Assembly: GCA_017395085.1 (NCBI GenBank)
Contig: JAFPWF010000006.1
Span: 39,952 to 103,951, forward strand
DNA length: 64,000 bases
Direction of reading: 5' to 3'
DNA from: Oscillospiraceae bacterium
Lineage (GTDB): Bacteria; Bacillota; Clostridia; Oscillospirales; Oscillospiraceae
Under the pieces are notes generated by a model. It ran no database searches. It was not told where the DNA came from and saw only the letters and a program-made list of their open reading frames with translations. Below are positions 16,872 through 25,286 of this stretch, in pieces; the first letter of the stretch is position 1; every line of letters begins with the position of its first letter. Made by a program: the position numbers and the translations under genes.

Positions 16872-19505
16872 TTATTTTTTGCGTTTTTTGAGCAGGTAAT
16901 ATGCGATGCCTGCCACGCCGACTGCCGAGATGACGCCAACAGTTACCCACAGGGCAACATTGCTGTCATCACCTGTTTTGGGACTGGAACTAACCCAGAA
17001 GAACCCTCTCGCAGTCCCAAGATCTGTTTTTATTGATATTGCGTATTTCCCTACCGGCAACTGGCGGATATATGCGCGGTCCAGTTCGACAACCGTGCTT
17101 GTTCCGTTTTTCGGTGAAAAGACCTTATACTGCTCTGAGTTTAGTGTTTTTCCGTCAACCTTTACTCCCACTGAGCCTTTTACATAGCGGTAATAAGTGT
17201 TAACCGTCATAGGGAAATAGCTGCCGTAATGAGCTGTTTTTCCATTCCCTCTCACAATCTCCGCAGTGAAATCCAGATCTATCACGTCCACGGTAAAACT
17301 GTGATCTGCTTCCCAGCAATACGGGCATATTCCCTTTCCTTCAAGAGCATCCTTTTTGTCATGAGGATAATCATGTGTCCATTTGGCATATAGCGTGGTA
17401 TCAGCAGTGATAGCATCTGTGCCTGCTTTGAACGGCGTTTTGTAATCCTTATCTTTATACCAACCTTTGAACACATGATGCTTTGCAGAGTCCTCCGGCT
17501 CCGGCATGTCGCTTGCAGCAATTGTGTCGCCATCCTGAGCCTTTTTATCTGCCGGTTTTGTAACAGTGGAAATCGGAAGGACTGTGTCAAAGCTTACCTT
17601 GAATTCTTTTACAAATTCGGCTGTCACTGTCACATCGGCGGCTGGCATCGTAAACTGGTTATTTGTTACAGTAATGCTGGTACCACCACTGTCTTTAACT
17701 GTGAGGGAGGCATTCTTCAGAACATATCCATCGGAAGGTTTAATCGTTAGTCTAACAGTTTCTCCGGCGACGGGTGTGCTCTTGTCTACTGTAATCGTTC
17801 CATTCGAGATACTGCCAATTTTTACGTTATAAGTTGTTGGCTCCTCTTCAACAACGAGTTCGGCTTCTACAGTCTCATCGCCAATCTTGATTGTGACCTT
17901 ATATTTTCCCGGATCTAGCTTCTTTAATGCATCACCATTAATGGTAAACACCGTGCTACCTCGGGAAACATCGATGTATTCTTTGGATATCGTTTCTCCG
18001 CCGATGGTAATACTCCAATTCCGGGCCATAGTTGTGTCAAAATCCGCATCAACCCGAATCACCAGTTCTTCCCCCGAAGTGATATTCAGATCCGAATCCT
18101 TAAGCGTCGGGCCTTTATAATCAGGATCTTCCGCTCTGCAAACCTGGCAGACACCCCCGTCGAATTTGTGCTCGGTTTTATTAATAACCGTATCTGCCAG
18201 TTGAATCTCTTTTGTGCCTTCTGCATCAGAGAACAGCTTCCCACAATTCTCGCGCTTACAGCCCCAGTATTGAATATTCCCCTCTTCCGAACAGGTCGCT
18301 GCTTTTGCTTCCGTTTTCTCTAGCTGATGGCCGTGTGGAATAACCGTATCTGCCTGCTGTATTGCGGTGGTTGCCGCAGCATCTGAGAAAACTTTTTTGC
18401 ATTCGCTACAGGTCCAGAATTGAATGTTCCCGTCTTCTGTACAGGTTGCTGCTTTTGCTTCCGTTTCTTCCATCTGATGGGACAAAGCGGGAATCGTAAT
18501 TGCTACTGCGTTCGTTTCAGCCTGTCCGTCCGCATCGGAGAAGAGTCTGCTACAGACGTCGCATTTCCAGTATTCTGTATTGCCAGCTTCCTCACAGGAT
18601 GCCTCTTTTGCATTGACCTTAGTTAGCGGATGGGAAACAGTCGTATTATAAACAACAACTTCAGCGGGATCAATCGGAATGCTGCCATCCTCATCTTCAA
18701 AAAATGCGCCGCATCCATCACGCAAACACACCCAGTACTCAGCATTTCCATTCTCAGCACAGGTCGGTTCCTTTGCATCAACTTTAACCAGACTATGACC
18801 GAGTGCCTGAAGCACAGTACTTCCAGTAATCTCCTCTGTAGCGGTTTCATCTGCAAAAAGCTTCCCGCACACGCTGCAGCTGTAATACTCAATATTGCCC
18901 TCTGCCGTGCATGTGGGAGCAACAGCTTCAACATGCGTCAAACTATGGCCTTTGGGGATTACAATGTTGGATAGATTAACAGAGTATTCCGCCTGCTCAT
19001 TCCAGTAAAGATTCCCGCATCGGTCACAGCTGTAATACGTATAGTTGCCATCTGTCGTGCATGTCTGTTCAACATATGGATGTATCGTAAGCTGGTGTCC
19101 GAGCTTCTTTTGATACTCCGTTACATCATCGCCGCAGATTGCACACTTAAACTTGACCTGTCCTTTTTCTGTACATGTTGCAGGGATTATCTTGATCAGC
19201 TTTCCATCCGCCGGCTTTATATGTTTCGGTAAAAGCTGAGTACTCTCAGCAGAGATTTCTTCATCGCCATATGCGTCAGAAAACAGCTTTCCGCAATCGC
19301 TGCATTTGTAATAATCAGTATGACCACCTTTACAGTCCGGTTCTACTTTTGAAACATACATTATGTTTTCGTGAATACACTGCTGTTCGCCTTCGTCTCC
19401 TTCATCGTTTTCGATGACGATGTCAGCATCCTCTGCGAAGGCAGCAATCGGCAGCATGGACACACACATCAACAGGCACAGCAGGACTGCAAAAAATCGT
19501 TTCAT
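16872..19505 (-). CDS. Cell-surface protein with Cys-rich repeats and sortase-like anchor
   Basis: Large secreted protein (877 residues from the ATG at 19505; GGAAGG lies about 11 bases before it). It has a signal peptide ending in AFA. Next come eight tandem repeats of about 45-55 residues, each with a Cys followed about 10 residues later by a CxxC or CxxxxC pair, often ending GH-L. Then come Ig-like and InlB-type beta repeats (GWYKDKDYKTPF and YAKW motifs). The C-terminus has SPKTGDDSN, a hydrophobic helix and KKRKK, which is a sortase signal with Ser in place of the usual leading Leu. The repeats probably bind metal or form disulfides. The role is unknown, likely adhesion or host/cell contact. 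Confidence 0.75.
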   Translation of the reverse strand: MKRFFAVLLCLLMCVSMLPIAAFAEDADIVIENDEGDEGEQQCIHENIMYVSKVEPDCKGGHTDYYKCSDCGKLFSDAYGDEEISAESTQLLPKHIKPADGKLIKIIPATCTEKGQVKFKCAICGDDVTEYQKKLGHQLTIHPYVEQTCTTDGNYTYYSCDRCGNLYWNEQAEYSVNLSNIVIPKGHSLTHVEAVAPTCTAEGNIEYYSCSVCGKLFADETATEEITGSTVLQALGHSLVKVDAKEPTCAENGNAEYWVCLRDGCGAFFEDEDGSIPIDPAEVVVYNTTVSHPLTKVNAKEASCEEAGNTEYWKCDVCSRLFSDADGQAETNAVAITIPALSHQMEETEAKAATCTEDGNIQFWTCSECKKVFSDAAATTAIQQADTVIPHGHQLEKTEAKAATCSEEGNIQYWGCKRENCGKLFSDAEGTKEIQLADTVINKTEHKFDGGVCQVCRAEDPDYKGPTLKDSDLNITSGEELVIRVDADFDTTMARNWSITIGGETISKEYIDVSRGSTVFTINGDALKKLDPGKYKVTIKIGDETVEAELVVEEEPTTYNVKIGSISNGTITVDKSTPVAGETVRLTIKPSDGYVLKNASLTVKDSGGTSITVTNNQFTMPAADVTVTAEFVKEFKVSFDTVLPISTVTKPADKKAQDGDTIAASDMPEPEDSAKHHVFKGWYKDKDYKTPFKAGTDAITADTTLYAKWTHDYPHDKKDALEGKGICPYCWEADHSFTVDVIDLDFTAEIVRGNGKTAHYGSYFPMTVNTYYRYVKGSVGVKVDGKTLNSEQYKVFSPKNGTSTVVELDRAYIRQLPVGKYAISIKTDLGTARGFFWVSSSPKTGDDSNVALWVTVGVISAVGVAGIAYYLLKKRKK

Positions 19506-19805
19506 TATTCTATCAGCCTTCCTTTCGTACGGCATGTTATTCAACAGCTTTATTTGATTGTACTATAGCACAGGCAACGCTGAAAAACCACTTAGGAATT
19601 CTTAAATTCACTCGATTTGTTTCAAAAGCAGCAGTTTTTATGCCATTTTAGTTTCAGTTTGGTTAACGAATTATCTCATTTTGGTTTCTGCGATTAATCT
19701 TACGAATTTCGAAGCCGCGTTATCATCAGAAAAGCCAACTTGTTTTTCCCAAGGAAAGAGGATATACTCTATTCCACATATCGAGTTTAACCGGAGAATT
19801 AGTAT
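19506..19805. other. Divergent intergenic region upstream of surface protein and proX-like gene
   Basis: Three hundred AT-rich bases. On the minus side a possible extended -10 (CTATAGTACAAT in reverse complement, near 19560-19571) could serve the surface protein. On the plus side the promoter at 19740-19768 serves the deacylase gene. Nothing else was recognised. Confidence 0.5.
19740..19768 (+). promoter_or_regulatory. Probable sigma-A promoter of the proX-like gene
   Basis: TTGTTT (19740-19745), 17-bp spacer, TATACT (19763-19768), about 37 bases before the start codon at 19806. The -35 box is a moderate match. Confidence 0.55.
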
Positions 19806-20360
19806 ATGAACATTATCGAAACACTGTTTTCAGGTCGGCCTGCGGATACCCGTTCACCGCGGGAAGAACGGTGCTATGATCTGCTGGACTCTCTCGGAGT
19901 GGAATACTACCGGGTTGACCATGAACATGCGGATACCATCCAGGACTGTGAACTTGTGGAGAACCTTCTCGGCGCAAAAATCTGCAAGAACCTTTTTCTC
20001 ACCAACCGGCAGCAGACGGACTTTTATCTGCTGATTTTACCCGGAGAGAAGCCGTTTAAAACAAAGCTGCTGTCGAAGCAGATCAATACAGCCCGCCTGA
20101 GCTTCGGCACACCGGAGCAGATGGAGAAGTATCTGGATACCCTGCCGGGTTCCGCCAGTGTGCTGAGTCTCATAAACGATCGGGAAAACAAGGTTCGGCT
20201 GCTGGTAGACAAAGACCTGCTGGGTGAAGAAATGTTCGGCTGTCACCCGTGCCAGAATACGAGCAGTCTGCGCTTTCGGACCGCTGAGCTGTTTGAGCGG
20301 ATCCTGCCGGCCATGCATCATGAACCGACCTTTGTGGAACTGCCCTGGAATCCGGAATGA
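19806..20360 (+). CDS. ProX-type Cys/Ala-tRNA(Pro) deacylase (YbaK superfamily)
   Basis: Trans-editing enzyme of the prolyl-tRNA synthetase-associated domain family; characterised ProX hydrolyses Ala-tRNA(Pro) in the cytoplasm. The 184-residue protein shows the family pattern: YYRVDHEHADTI near residue 38, KNLFLTNRQ with the conserved Lys near 62, and GCHPCQNTSSL near 140. Length and layout fit the free-standing ProX type rather than YbaK/EbsC. A CGGAGAA site precedes the ATG. It lies eight bases from the acetyltransferase gene, so the two probably form an operon. Confidence 0.88.
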   Translation: MNIIETLFSGRPADTRSPREERCYDLLDSLGVEYYRVDHEHADTIQDCELVENLLGAKICKNLFLTNRQQTDFYLLILPGEKPFKTKLLSKQINTARLSFGTPEQMEKYLDTLPGSASVLSLINDRENKVRLLVDKDLLGEEMFGCHPCQNTSSLRFRTAELFERILPAMHHEPTFVELPWNPE

Positions 20361-20368
20361 GGTAAGAG

Positions 20369-20812
20369 ATGGACCTGCATGTAAAACAATTCAGCGAACT
20401 GACCACTGAGGAGCTCTACCGGCTGCTTCGGCTGAGAGTGTCCGTGTTTGTGGTGGAGCAGAACTGCCCCTATATGGAACTGGATTACCGCGATCAGGAT
20501 GCACTTCATGTCTGGTTTGAAGATCAGGATGGCATCCGGGCGTATCTGCGGATTCTGGATGCGGGCGCGGTCAGCGAATATGTGACGATCGGCCGCGTGA
20601 TCGCCGTGAAGCGCCGCTACGGCATGGGCAGCCGCATTCTGTCAGAGGGAATCCGCATTGCGAAGGAAGCTCTCGGTGCAGAAAAAATCTATGTGGAAGC
20701 GCAGGTATACGCCAAAGGCATGTACGAAAAACAGGGCTTTCGTCAGATTTCAGAAGAGTTTCTGGAAGACGGTATCCCACATGTCAAAATGCTTTTAGAC
20801 TGTACGCTTTGA
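20369..20812 (+). CDS. ElaA-like GNAT N-acetyltransferase
   Basis: GNAT-fold acetyltransferase of 147 residues with the ElaA opening: a ...LRLRVSVFVVEQNCPYMELD... strand-helix pattern (residues 22-45) and the acetyl-CoA loop VIAVKRRYGMGSRIL (about 76-90, R/QxxGxG/A type). The C-terminal KQGFRQIS element is the usual late GNAT strand. The substrate is unknown for most ElaA proteins. GAGGTAAGAG precedes the ATG. It is co-transcribed with the ProX-like gene and is followed at once by a strong terminator. Confidence 0.87.
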   Translation: MDLHVKQFSELTTEELYRLLRLRVSVFVVEQNCPYMELDYRDQDALHVWFEDQDGIRAYLRILDAGAVSEYVTIGRVIAVKRRYGMGSRILSEGIRIAKEALGAEKIYVEAQVYAKGMYEKQGFRQISEEFLEDGIPHVKMLLDCTL

Positions 20813-20846
20813 TACCATATCCGGTGGAAGCCGACAGAATAATCAG

Positions 20847-20873
20847 CGCCCGGGACTGTTGAAGTCCCGGGCG
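20847..20873 (+). terminator. Intrinsic terminator after the ElaA-like gene
   Basis: Perfect 11-bp GC-rich stem (20847-20857 with 20863-20873), loop GTTGA, followed by TTTGCCTTT. It sits 34 bases past the stop codon and just before the converging minus-strand gene. Confidence 0.8.
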
Positions 20874-20900
20874 TTTGCCTTTGAGTTCTCTATATGCGTT

Positions 20901-21371
20901 TTACTCATCGTTAAAAAATGCGTCGATCTCTGCCGCAAAGAAATCGAGATCTCCCATTCGGCTGCGGGCATCTTCCATATCGGCTTTACAGCGCTCTGCT
21001 GCCAACGCGAGCTCCGCGCCCCGAACGGGATCAGCCCCTGAATCCGCATTTGTATACGCCTTCAGCAGAGATGCAGCCTCATAGTATTCCAGGATCGCAT
21101 ACGGGGCGGTGTACTCCGCGTTTTTTTCCGGAGTTTCACCCTGTGCAATATTGTCGTACATAGAGGTAAGCGCATCGGGATAGTTCCCGTTCCGGATCGT
21201 CCAGAGGAGTTCGTTGGGCTTGGAATAATAACGGTAGGATTCTCTGTTGATTTTCGTTCCGGTAATCATCAGGATCACAACCAGAACCAGCGACAAAAGG
21301 ATCAGAAGGACTCTAAACAGTCTGTCGCCCGGCTGGCCTGTTTTGTTAATGATCTTACGCTTCGTTCCCAT
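20901..21371 (-). CDS. Small single-span membrane protein, unknown function
   Basis: Not a recognised family. From the ATG at 21371 (GGAGG just before it) the protein has 156 residues: a basic cytoplasmic N-terminus (KRKIINKTGQPGDR), one transmembrane helix (LLILLSLVLVVILMITG, about 20-38), and an outside domain of about 115 residues that is predicted helical and rich in Tyr, Ala and Glu. This domain resembles in composition the C-terminal parts of the two zinc-ribbon proteins encoded just upstream in the same transcript. The start overlaps the preceding gene by 17 bases, so translation is coupled. Confidence 0.75.
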   Translation of the reverse strand: MGTKRKIINKTGQPGDRLFRVLLILLSLVLVVILMITGTKINRESYRYYSKPNELLWTIRNGNYPDALTSMYDNIAQGETPEKNAEYTAPYAILEYYEAASLLKAYTNADSGADPVRGAELALAAERCKADMEDARSRMGDLDFFAAEIDAFFNDE

Positions 21372-22110
21372 AGTGGTCCTCCAGCAGCACATTGATCCTT
21401 GCCACCGTCATTCCGCGCGTTGCCAGCGTCTCTTCCCTGCTCAAGCCGAAGTAGCTTTCCATCATGGTTTCGACGCGGTCACGCACACTTTCCATATAAG
21501 CGATCTTCTCTGCCGTATAGGCCACTTCGTTATAGGTCTGCGGCTTCAGGCACTCGTTGATTCTGTAGATCTCCTTTGAAGTATTCTCCAGAAGTTCCTC
21601 TCTGCTGTAGTACCGGAAAGCTTCCGGGTCATTCTTCTTGCCCTGCAGCATCATCAGGTTCTCATAGAACTGTCTGTACTGAGAAGAACTGTCGCAGACC
21701 GCATCGTATTCTCTGAAAGCATCCGTATACCGGATGTCATTTTTGGAAAGATAGGAATAAAGCCCCAGATAGTTCCGACTGTCCATCAGTTCGCTGATCG
21801 CTGCCCTGTGTTCGGCAGCCCTGGATTCGGCGCGTTTTTTCATGCGCCACCAGCGGATATCGTCCGCTTTGATCAGGAGGACGGCCGCCACGGCAATCAA
21901 AGCGATAAGCACCGCAAGAATCGTGACCCGCACCGTATGCCGGTTAAACCGCGTGGACTGCTCCAGCACGCCCTTCTTGGTACGCTCGTAGTCTTTTTCA
22001 AAACGCCGCATCGCTTCCTGGTGTTTTACGGCAAAAGGATTCGGCTGCCCGCAGTAGGGACAGAAATTTTCTTCAATATTCAGGTTGTTTCCGCAATGCT
22101 GACACTTCAT
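21355..22110 (-). CDS. Zinc-ribbon single-span membrane protein, unknown function
   Basis: From the ATG at 22110 the protein has 251 residues. The N-terminus is a zinc ribbon made of CQHCG and CPYCG (residues 3-21). A charged linker leads to one transmembrane helix (about 62-80), and then about 170 extracytoplasmic residues, predicted helical, with many Tyr, Asn and Arg. It belongs to the broad group of zinc-ribbon membrane proteins of unknown role in Clostridia. It is coupled to the genes on both sides: a four-base overlap with the upstream zinc-ribbon gene and a 17-base overlap downstream. The three may form one membrane assembly. Confidence 0.75.
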   Translation of the reverse strand: MKCQHCGNNLNIEENFCPYCGQPNPFAVKHQEAMRRFEKDYERTKKGVLEQSTRFNRHTVRVTILAVLIALIAVAAVLLIKADDIRWWRMKKRAESRAAEHRAAISELMDSRNYLGLYSYLSKNDIRYTDAFREYDAVCDSSSQYRQFYENLMMLQGKKNDPEAFRYYSREELLENTSKEIYRINECLKPQTYNEVAYTAEKIAYMESVRDRVETMMESYFGLSREETLATRGMTVARINVLLEDHYGNEA

Positions 22111-22592
22111 TGCCCGTCCCCCCAAAGGCTGTCCGCGATCTCCGTGAACTCTTCATAGTGTTCCCAGTTCCAGACATCGTGGGTTTCCCCGTCCTCGGCA
22201 ATCCGCTCGAGCAGCATATCATAATCGCCCGACTCAAGCAGAATGTCATATTCCGGGAAGTGCTCATGCTCCCAGACCAGCTCTGCTGCATAGTCATCCC
22301 GGTCATTATTGAACAGTTTGTTTTCTGAGATGAACCAGGCTCCGACGAGAATTGCCAATACCAAGGCCGTAATCAGCACAATTTTCAGGGCTGTCCGGGT
22401 TCCCTTCCGGATCTCACCCCTGTATTCCGACCTTACCCGGTCGTCCACAGAGTCCAGTTCCCGCCGTCTGTTCTCCAGATCCCTCAGATACTTTGCTTCG
22501 GCACCTTCGGGATTAATATAAGTACAGTATGGGCACCTGGTTTCCTTTGCATCAAAGACTGCACCGCAGTTCGGGCACTCAATCTGCTTCAT
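22107..22592 (-). CDS. Zinc-ribbon single-span membrane protein, unknown function
   Basis: Starting at the ATG at 22592 (AGGTGAG upstream) the protein has 161 residues: a zinc ribbon of CPNCG and CPYCT (residues 5-23), a charged helical linker, a transmembrane helix (IVLITALVLAILVGAWFI, about 69-87), and an acidic, Trp/Glu/Asp-rich external tail of about 70 residues. A longer frame to 22679 is open but has no ribosome site and would bury the ribbon. It is the first gene of the three-gene set reading down to 20901. Confidence 0.72.
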   Translation of the reverse strand: MKQIECPNCGAVFDAKETRCPYCTYINPEGAEAKYLRDLENRRRELDSVDDRVRSEYRGEIRKGTRTALKIVLITALVLAILVGAWFISENKLFNNDRDDYAAELVWEHEHFPEYDILLESGDYDMLLERIAEDGETHDVWNWEHYEEFTEIADSLWGDGQ

Positions 22593-22740
22593 CTGATTAT
22601 GCTCACCTGCTCTCCAGCCGGTATCGGGAGATGCTGCAACCGGCATTTTCGAAATGAATGCTGCATTGTAGTTTATCACAAATGAGATGCAGGGGCAACA
22701 AGGTTTTCCGGTTTACATAACATATCAGCTGTGTAAAAAT

Positions 22741-22763
22741 CACCCCCGCAAAGAGCGGGGGTG
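22741..22763 (-). terminator. Intrinsic terminator of the hydrogenase operon
   Basis: Perfect 9-bp stem of CACCCCCGC type with loop AAAGA. On the minus strand it is followed by ATTTTTAC, a good U tract. It lies 57 bases after the stop of the last hydrogenase gene at 22820. Confidence 0.85.
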
Positions 22764-22819
22764 AAATGCATTGGATTTTTTCTATTCTTCTCCGAAAGGG
22801 TATGAAATGCGTTTTAAGA

Positions 22820-23653
22820 TTAGAGGATAATGGCGTCCTTGGGGCAGGCGGTGGCGCAGGTGCCGCAGCCGATGCAGGCTTCCTCGTTCAGCTCCCAGGT
22901 CTTGGCCTTACGGTCAACCGTGAGGGCTTCCATCGGGCAGTTCCTGGCACAGAGTGTGCAGTACACGCACTTGGCAGGATCCTGTACCGGCTTGCCGTCG
23001 TCGCGCGGCTGGGGAGCTGCCGCTTTTTCGACCGCTTCTTTGACGTCAGCCGCGGCTTCCTTGACGGCTTCGACCACGGGAGCCGCAGCAGCGGCTGCCG
23101 CCGCTTTCACATCGGCCTTTGCATCCGCAACAGCCTCTTTGACGGCCTCTTTCACTTCGGCTTTCGCTTCCTTGACCGCTTCCTTCACGTCGGCTTTCGC
23201 ATCCGCAACGACCGCTTTTACCTCAGCCTTGGGGGCTGCAGGAGGCGCCTTCTTGACGGGGGCCTTTTTAAAGACCGTTCCCTTTACGATCAGTGCCTCT
23301 TCCCCTTCTTCAAAGGAGGGCGCATGGTAGTAATCGGCGACCATGTGGTAATCGTCGCTCATCTCGATGGCGCCGTGGTTGCAGAAAGCAACGCAGTGCG
23401 CGCAGAAGGTGCAGGAGCCGAGATAGAACTGACGGGTGACCATCTCACCGCCCTCGCAGGGCTCGGAAGTGTGGCTGATGGCCTGGCCGGCGCAGACGCG
23501 CTCGCACATGTTGCAGTTGATGCACTTATCCGGGTGGAAGACGATGCGGCCGCGGTAATTGGGTTTGGCCGGAGCGGGCGCAAAGGGATAGGGGTTGGTG
23601 CTCGGCTTCGAGAAGAGCTTGGTCAGGGCTTCTTTGACATACGGGAAATCCAT
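22820..23653 (-). CDS. Hydrogenase ferredoxin-like subunit (NuoI/MbhN type) with two extra [4Fe-4S] clusters
   Basis: Peripheral electron-transfer subunit of the membrane-bound [NiFe] hydrogenase. The first half is a normal NuoI/EchF/MbhN-like domain with Cys at 44, 47, 50, 54 and 81, 84, 87, 91, giving two [4Fe-4S] clusters. A linker of about 95 residues (125-220), made almost only of Ala, Lys, Glu, Val and Asp with KADVKEAVKEA-like units, is probably one long helix. Then comes a second two-cluster ferredoxin domain (Cys 229, 232, 235, 239 and 260, 263, 266, 270). Ordinary MbhN/EchF proteins lack this second half. It may replace the CooF-type or free ferredoxin partner. Last gene of the operon. 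Confidence 0.85.
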   Translation of the reverse strand: MDFPYVKEALTKLFSKPSTNPYPFAPAPAKPNYRGRIVFHPDKCINCNMCERVCAGQAISHTSEPCEGGEMVTRQFYLGSCTFCAHCVAFCNHGAIEMSDDYHMVADYYHAPSFEEGEEALIVKGTVFKKAPVKKAPPAAPKAEVKAVVADAKADVKEAVKEAKAEVKEAVKEAVADAKADVKAAAAAAAAPVVEAVKEAAADVKEAVEKAAAPQPRDDGKPVQDPAKCVYCTLCARNCPMEALTVDRKAKTWELNEEACIGCGTCATACPKDAIIL

Positions 23654-24237
23654 TACTGCTCTCCTCCTTCCTGAGCCGCCGCAACTTCCTCCACAGGAGG
23701 ATCGGCCGGTGCGGCTTCTTCAACAGCTTCTGCGGCCGGTTCCGCCTGAACTTCTTTCGGTTCTTCCGCGGGAGCCGCTTTAGCTTCGACTTTGCCATTC
23801 ATGGCGGCGCGCTTCTCGGAGAGAATCTTCATGGCGAGAGCCAGGCCGTCGATGATAGCCTCGGGCTTCGGGGCGCAGCCGGCGATGTCGACGTCGACGT
23901 CCACATACTTGCTGAGGGGGCCGGCTACGGAGTAGCTGCCTCTGAACACGTTGCCCGACTGCGGGCAGGAGCCCATGGTGACGATGACGCGCGGTTCGGG
24001 AACCTGCGAGATCGCGCGGAGCACACGCGGGAGGACCTGCTTGGTGACAGGGCCGGTGACAACGACGACGTCGGCGTGGCGGGGAGTGCCCGTCAGCTTG
24101 AAGCCGAGACGCTCGGCATCATACCGGGGAGTCAGCACGGCGACCAGTTCGATGTCGCAGCCGTTGCAGGAGCCGGCATTGATGTGGAAGAGCCAGGGGC
24201 TCTTGGACATGGATTCGGTAATCAGGTTTTTAAACAT
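23653..24237 (-). CDS. [NiFe] hydrogenase small subunit (NuoB/EchC/MbhJ type) with acidic tail
   Basis: Carries the proximal [4Fe-4S] cluster next to the NiFe site. Ligands are visible as SCNGCD (about 22-27), GSCPQSG and AGCAPKPEA, the complex-I NuoB pattern. The core ends near residue 145. The last 50 residues are an Ala/Glu/Pro-rich acidic extension absent from most relatives, similar in composition to the linker of the neighbouring ferredoxin-like subunit. It starts 15 bases after the NuoH-like gene with a good AAGGAG site and ends one base into the next gene. Confidence 0.9.
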   Translation of the reverse strand: MFKNLITESMSKSPWLFHINAGSCNGCDIELVAVLTPRYDAERLGFKLTGTPRHADVVVVTGPVTKQVLPRVLRAISQVPEPRVIVTMGSCPQSGNVFRGSYSVAGPLSKYVDVDVDIAGCAPKPEAIIDGLALAMKILSEKRAAMNGKVEAKAAPAEEPKEVQAEPAAEAVEEAAPADPPVEEVAAAQEGGEQ

Positions 24238-24252
24238 TTGCCCACTCCTTTC

Positions 24253-25272
24253 TTACAGCCCGTACCAGGCGAGGACGACGCTGATGAGAGCGAGGCCCGC
24301 AACCACGGTCCAGTAGTACTTGAAGAGCTGCTCAATGCGCAGGCGCGCCGTGACGGCGTGGACCAGGGAGCAGCAGAGTGCAACCAGTACGATGCAGAGC
24401 AGGAAGAGGATGATGATCTCAATGACGATAGCAAGGCCGCCGGCAATTGCCGGAGCAAGACCCACCAGGAGATGCTCCACAGCTCCGCCGATTCCGCCGA
24501 GGAACAGGGCCACAAACAGGGAGGTCATGGTGAGAAGCTTCACGGCATGAGAGAGCTTGTAGACCGCGAGAGGGGCGCCGGAGTACTCGGCGAGCATGCC
24601 TTCGCAGATTTCGGTCTCTGCCTCGGCTGCATCAAAGGGGTGGTTCCCGGTCTCACCAGGAATGATGAGCAGCATCGCCGCTACTGCAGGGAGCATGGAA
24701 AGGCGGGTGATGAGACTGCCGTTCGCCGCCTGGTACTCCGCGATCTGGGAGAGGCTGAAGCAGAGACCGGTGCCCATGGCGTTCCCGACCGTCTTGGCGA
24801 CTGCAAGCAGAACCAGGACGAGAGGCAGCTCAACCGCGAGGATGGTCACCATCTCACGGCTCAGGCCGACGCCAGCATAGGGGGAGCCGCTGGAGGCCGC
24901 ACCGAGAATCACCGAGAGTGCAGGAATCAGGAGGAGGTACAGCACCACGATGACGTCGGCCACGCCGCGGAAGGCGCTGAACGAGAACACCGGGATGAAG
25001 AGCTGCAGGACCACCTGCGCCGCGAGACCTACGAGCGGGGCCGCGAGGAAGACGACGCGGTTTGCCGCCGCGGGGACGATGGTCTCCTTGCCCAGGAGCT
25101 TAAAGAAATCGTAGAAGGGCTGGAGAACCGGGGGGCCGATGCGCTTCTGCATCCGGGCCACCAGTTTGCGGTCGATACCGCAGAGGAGCATGCCGGTCAG
25201 GAAGCAGAAGAGGAAGCCCGGGAAAATCAGAATGTACGCAAGGTAACGGAGGGAGTCTAATACAATTGTCAT
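24253..25272 (-). CDS. Hydrogenase membrane subunit (NuoH/EchB/MbhM type)
   Basis: Integral membrane subunit, 339 residues with about eight hydrophobic segments, homologous to complex I subunit NuoH, which anchors the soluble arm and forms part of the ion path. The Q-site-like region shows GIDRKLVARMQKRIGPP (near residue 33) and the acidic loop PFDAAEAETEICEG (near 205), both hallmarks of this family. GGGAGGCC precedes the ATG. It sits between the antiporter-like NuoL/M/N gene and the small-subunit gene, and works with both. Confidence 0.92.
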   Translation of the reverse strand: MTIVLDSLRYLAYILIFPGFLFCFLTGMLLCGIDRKLVARMQKRIGPPVLQPFYDFFKLLGKETIVPAAANRVVFLAAPLVGLAAQVVLQLFIPVFSFSAFRGVADVIVVLYLLLIPALSVILGAASSGSPYAGVGLSREMVTILAVELPLVLVLLAVAKTVGNAMGTGLCFSLSQIAEYQAANGSLITRLSMLPAVAAMLLIIPGETGNHPFDAAEAETEICEGMLAEYSGAPLAVYKLSHAVKLLTMTSLFVALFLGGIGGAVEHLLVGLAPAIAGGLAIVIEIIILFLLCIVLVALCCSLVHAVTARLRIEQLFKYYWTVVAGLALISVVLAWYGL

Positions 25273-25286
25273 AATGTCGGCCTCCC

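Noticed and set aside
17000-19400. Repeats in the surface protein as a CRISPR or DNA satellite
   Set aside because: The repeat is at protein level only (45-55 residues, diverged); no identical short DNA repeats with unique spacers exist.
23100-23280. Ala/Lys-rich part of the NuoI-like gene as a frameshift or assembly artefact
   Set aside because: The frame stays open through both flanking ferredoxin domains, with all sixteen cysteines in place, so it is a real linker.
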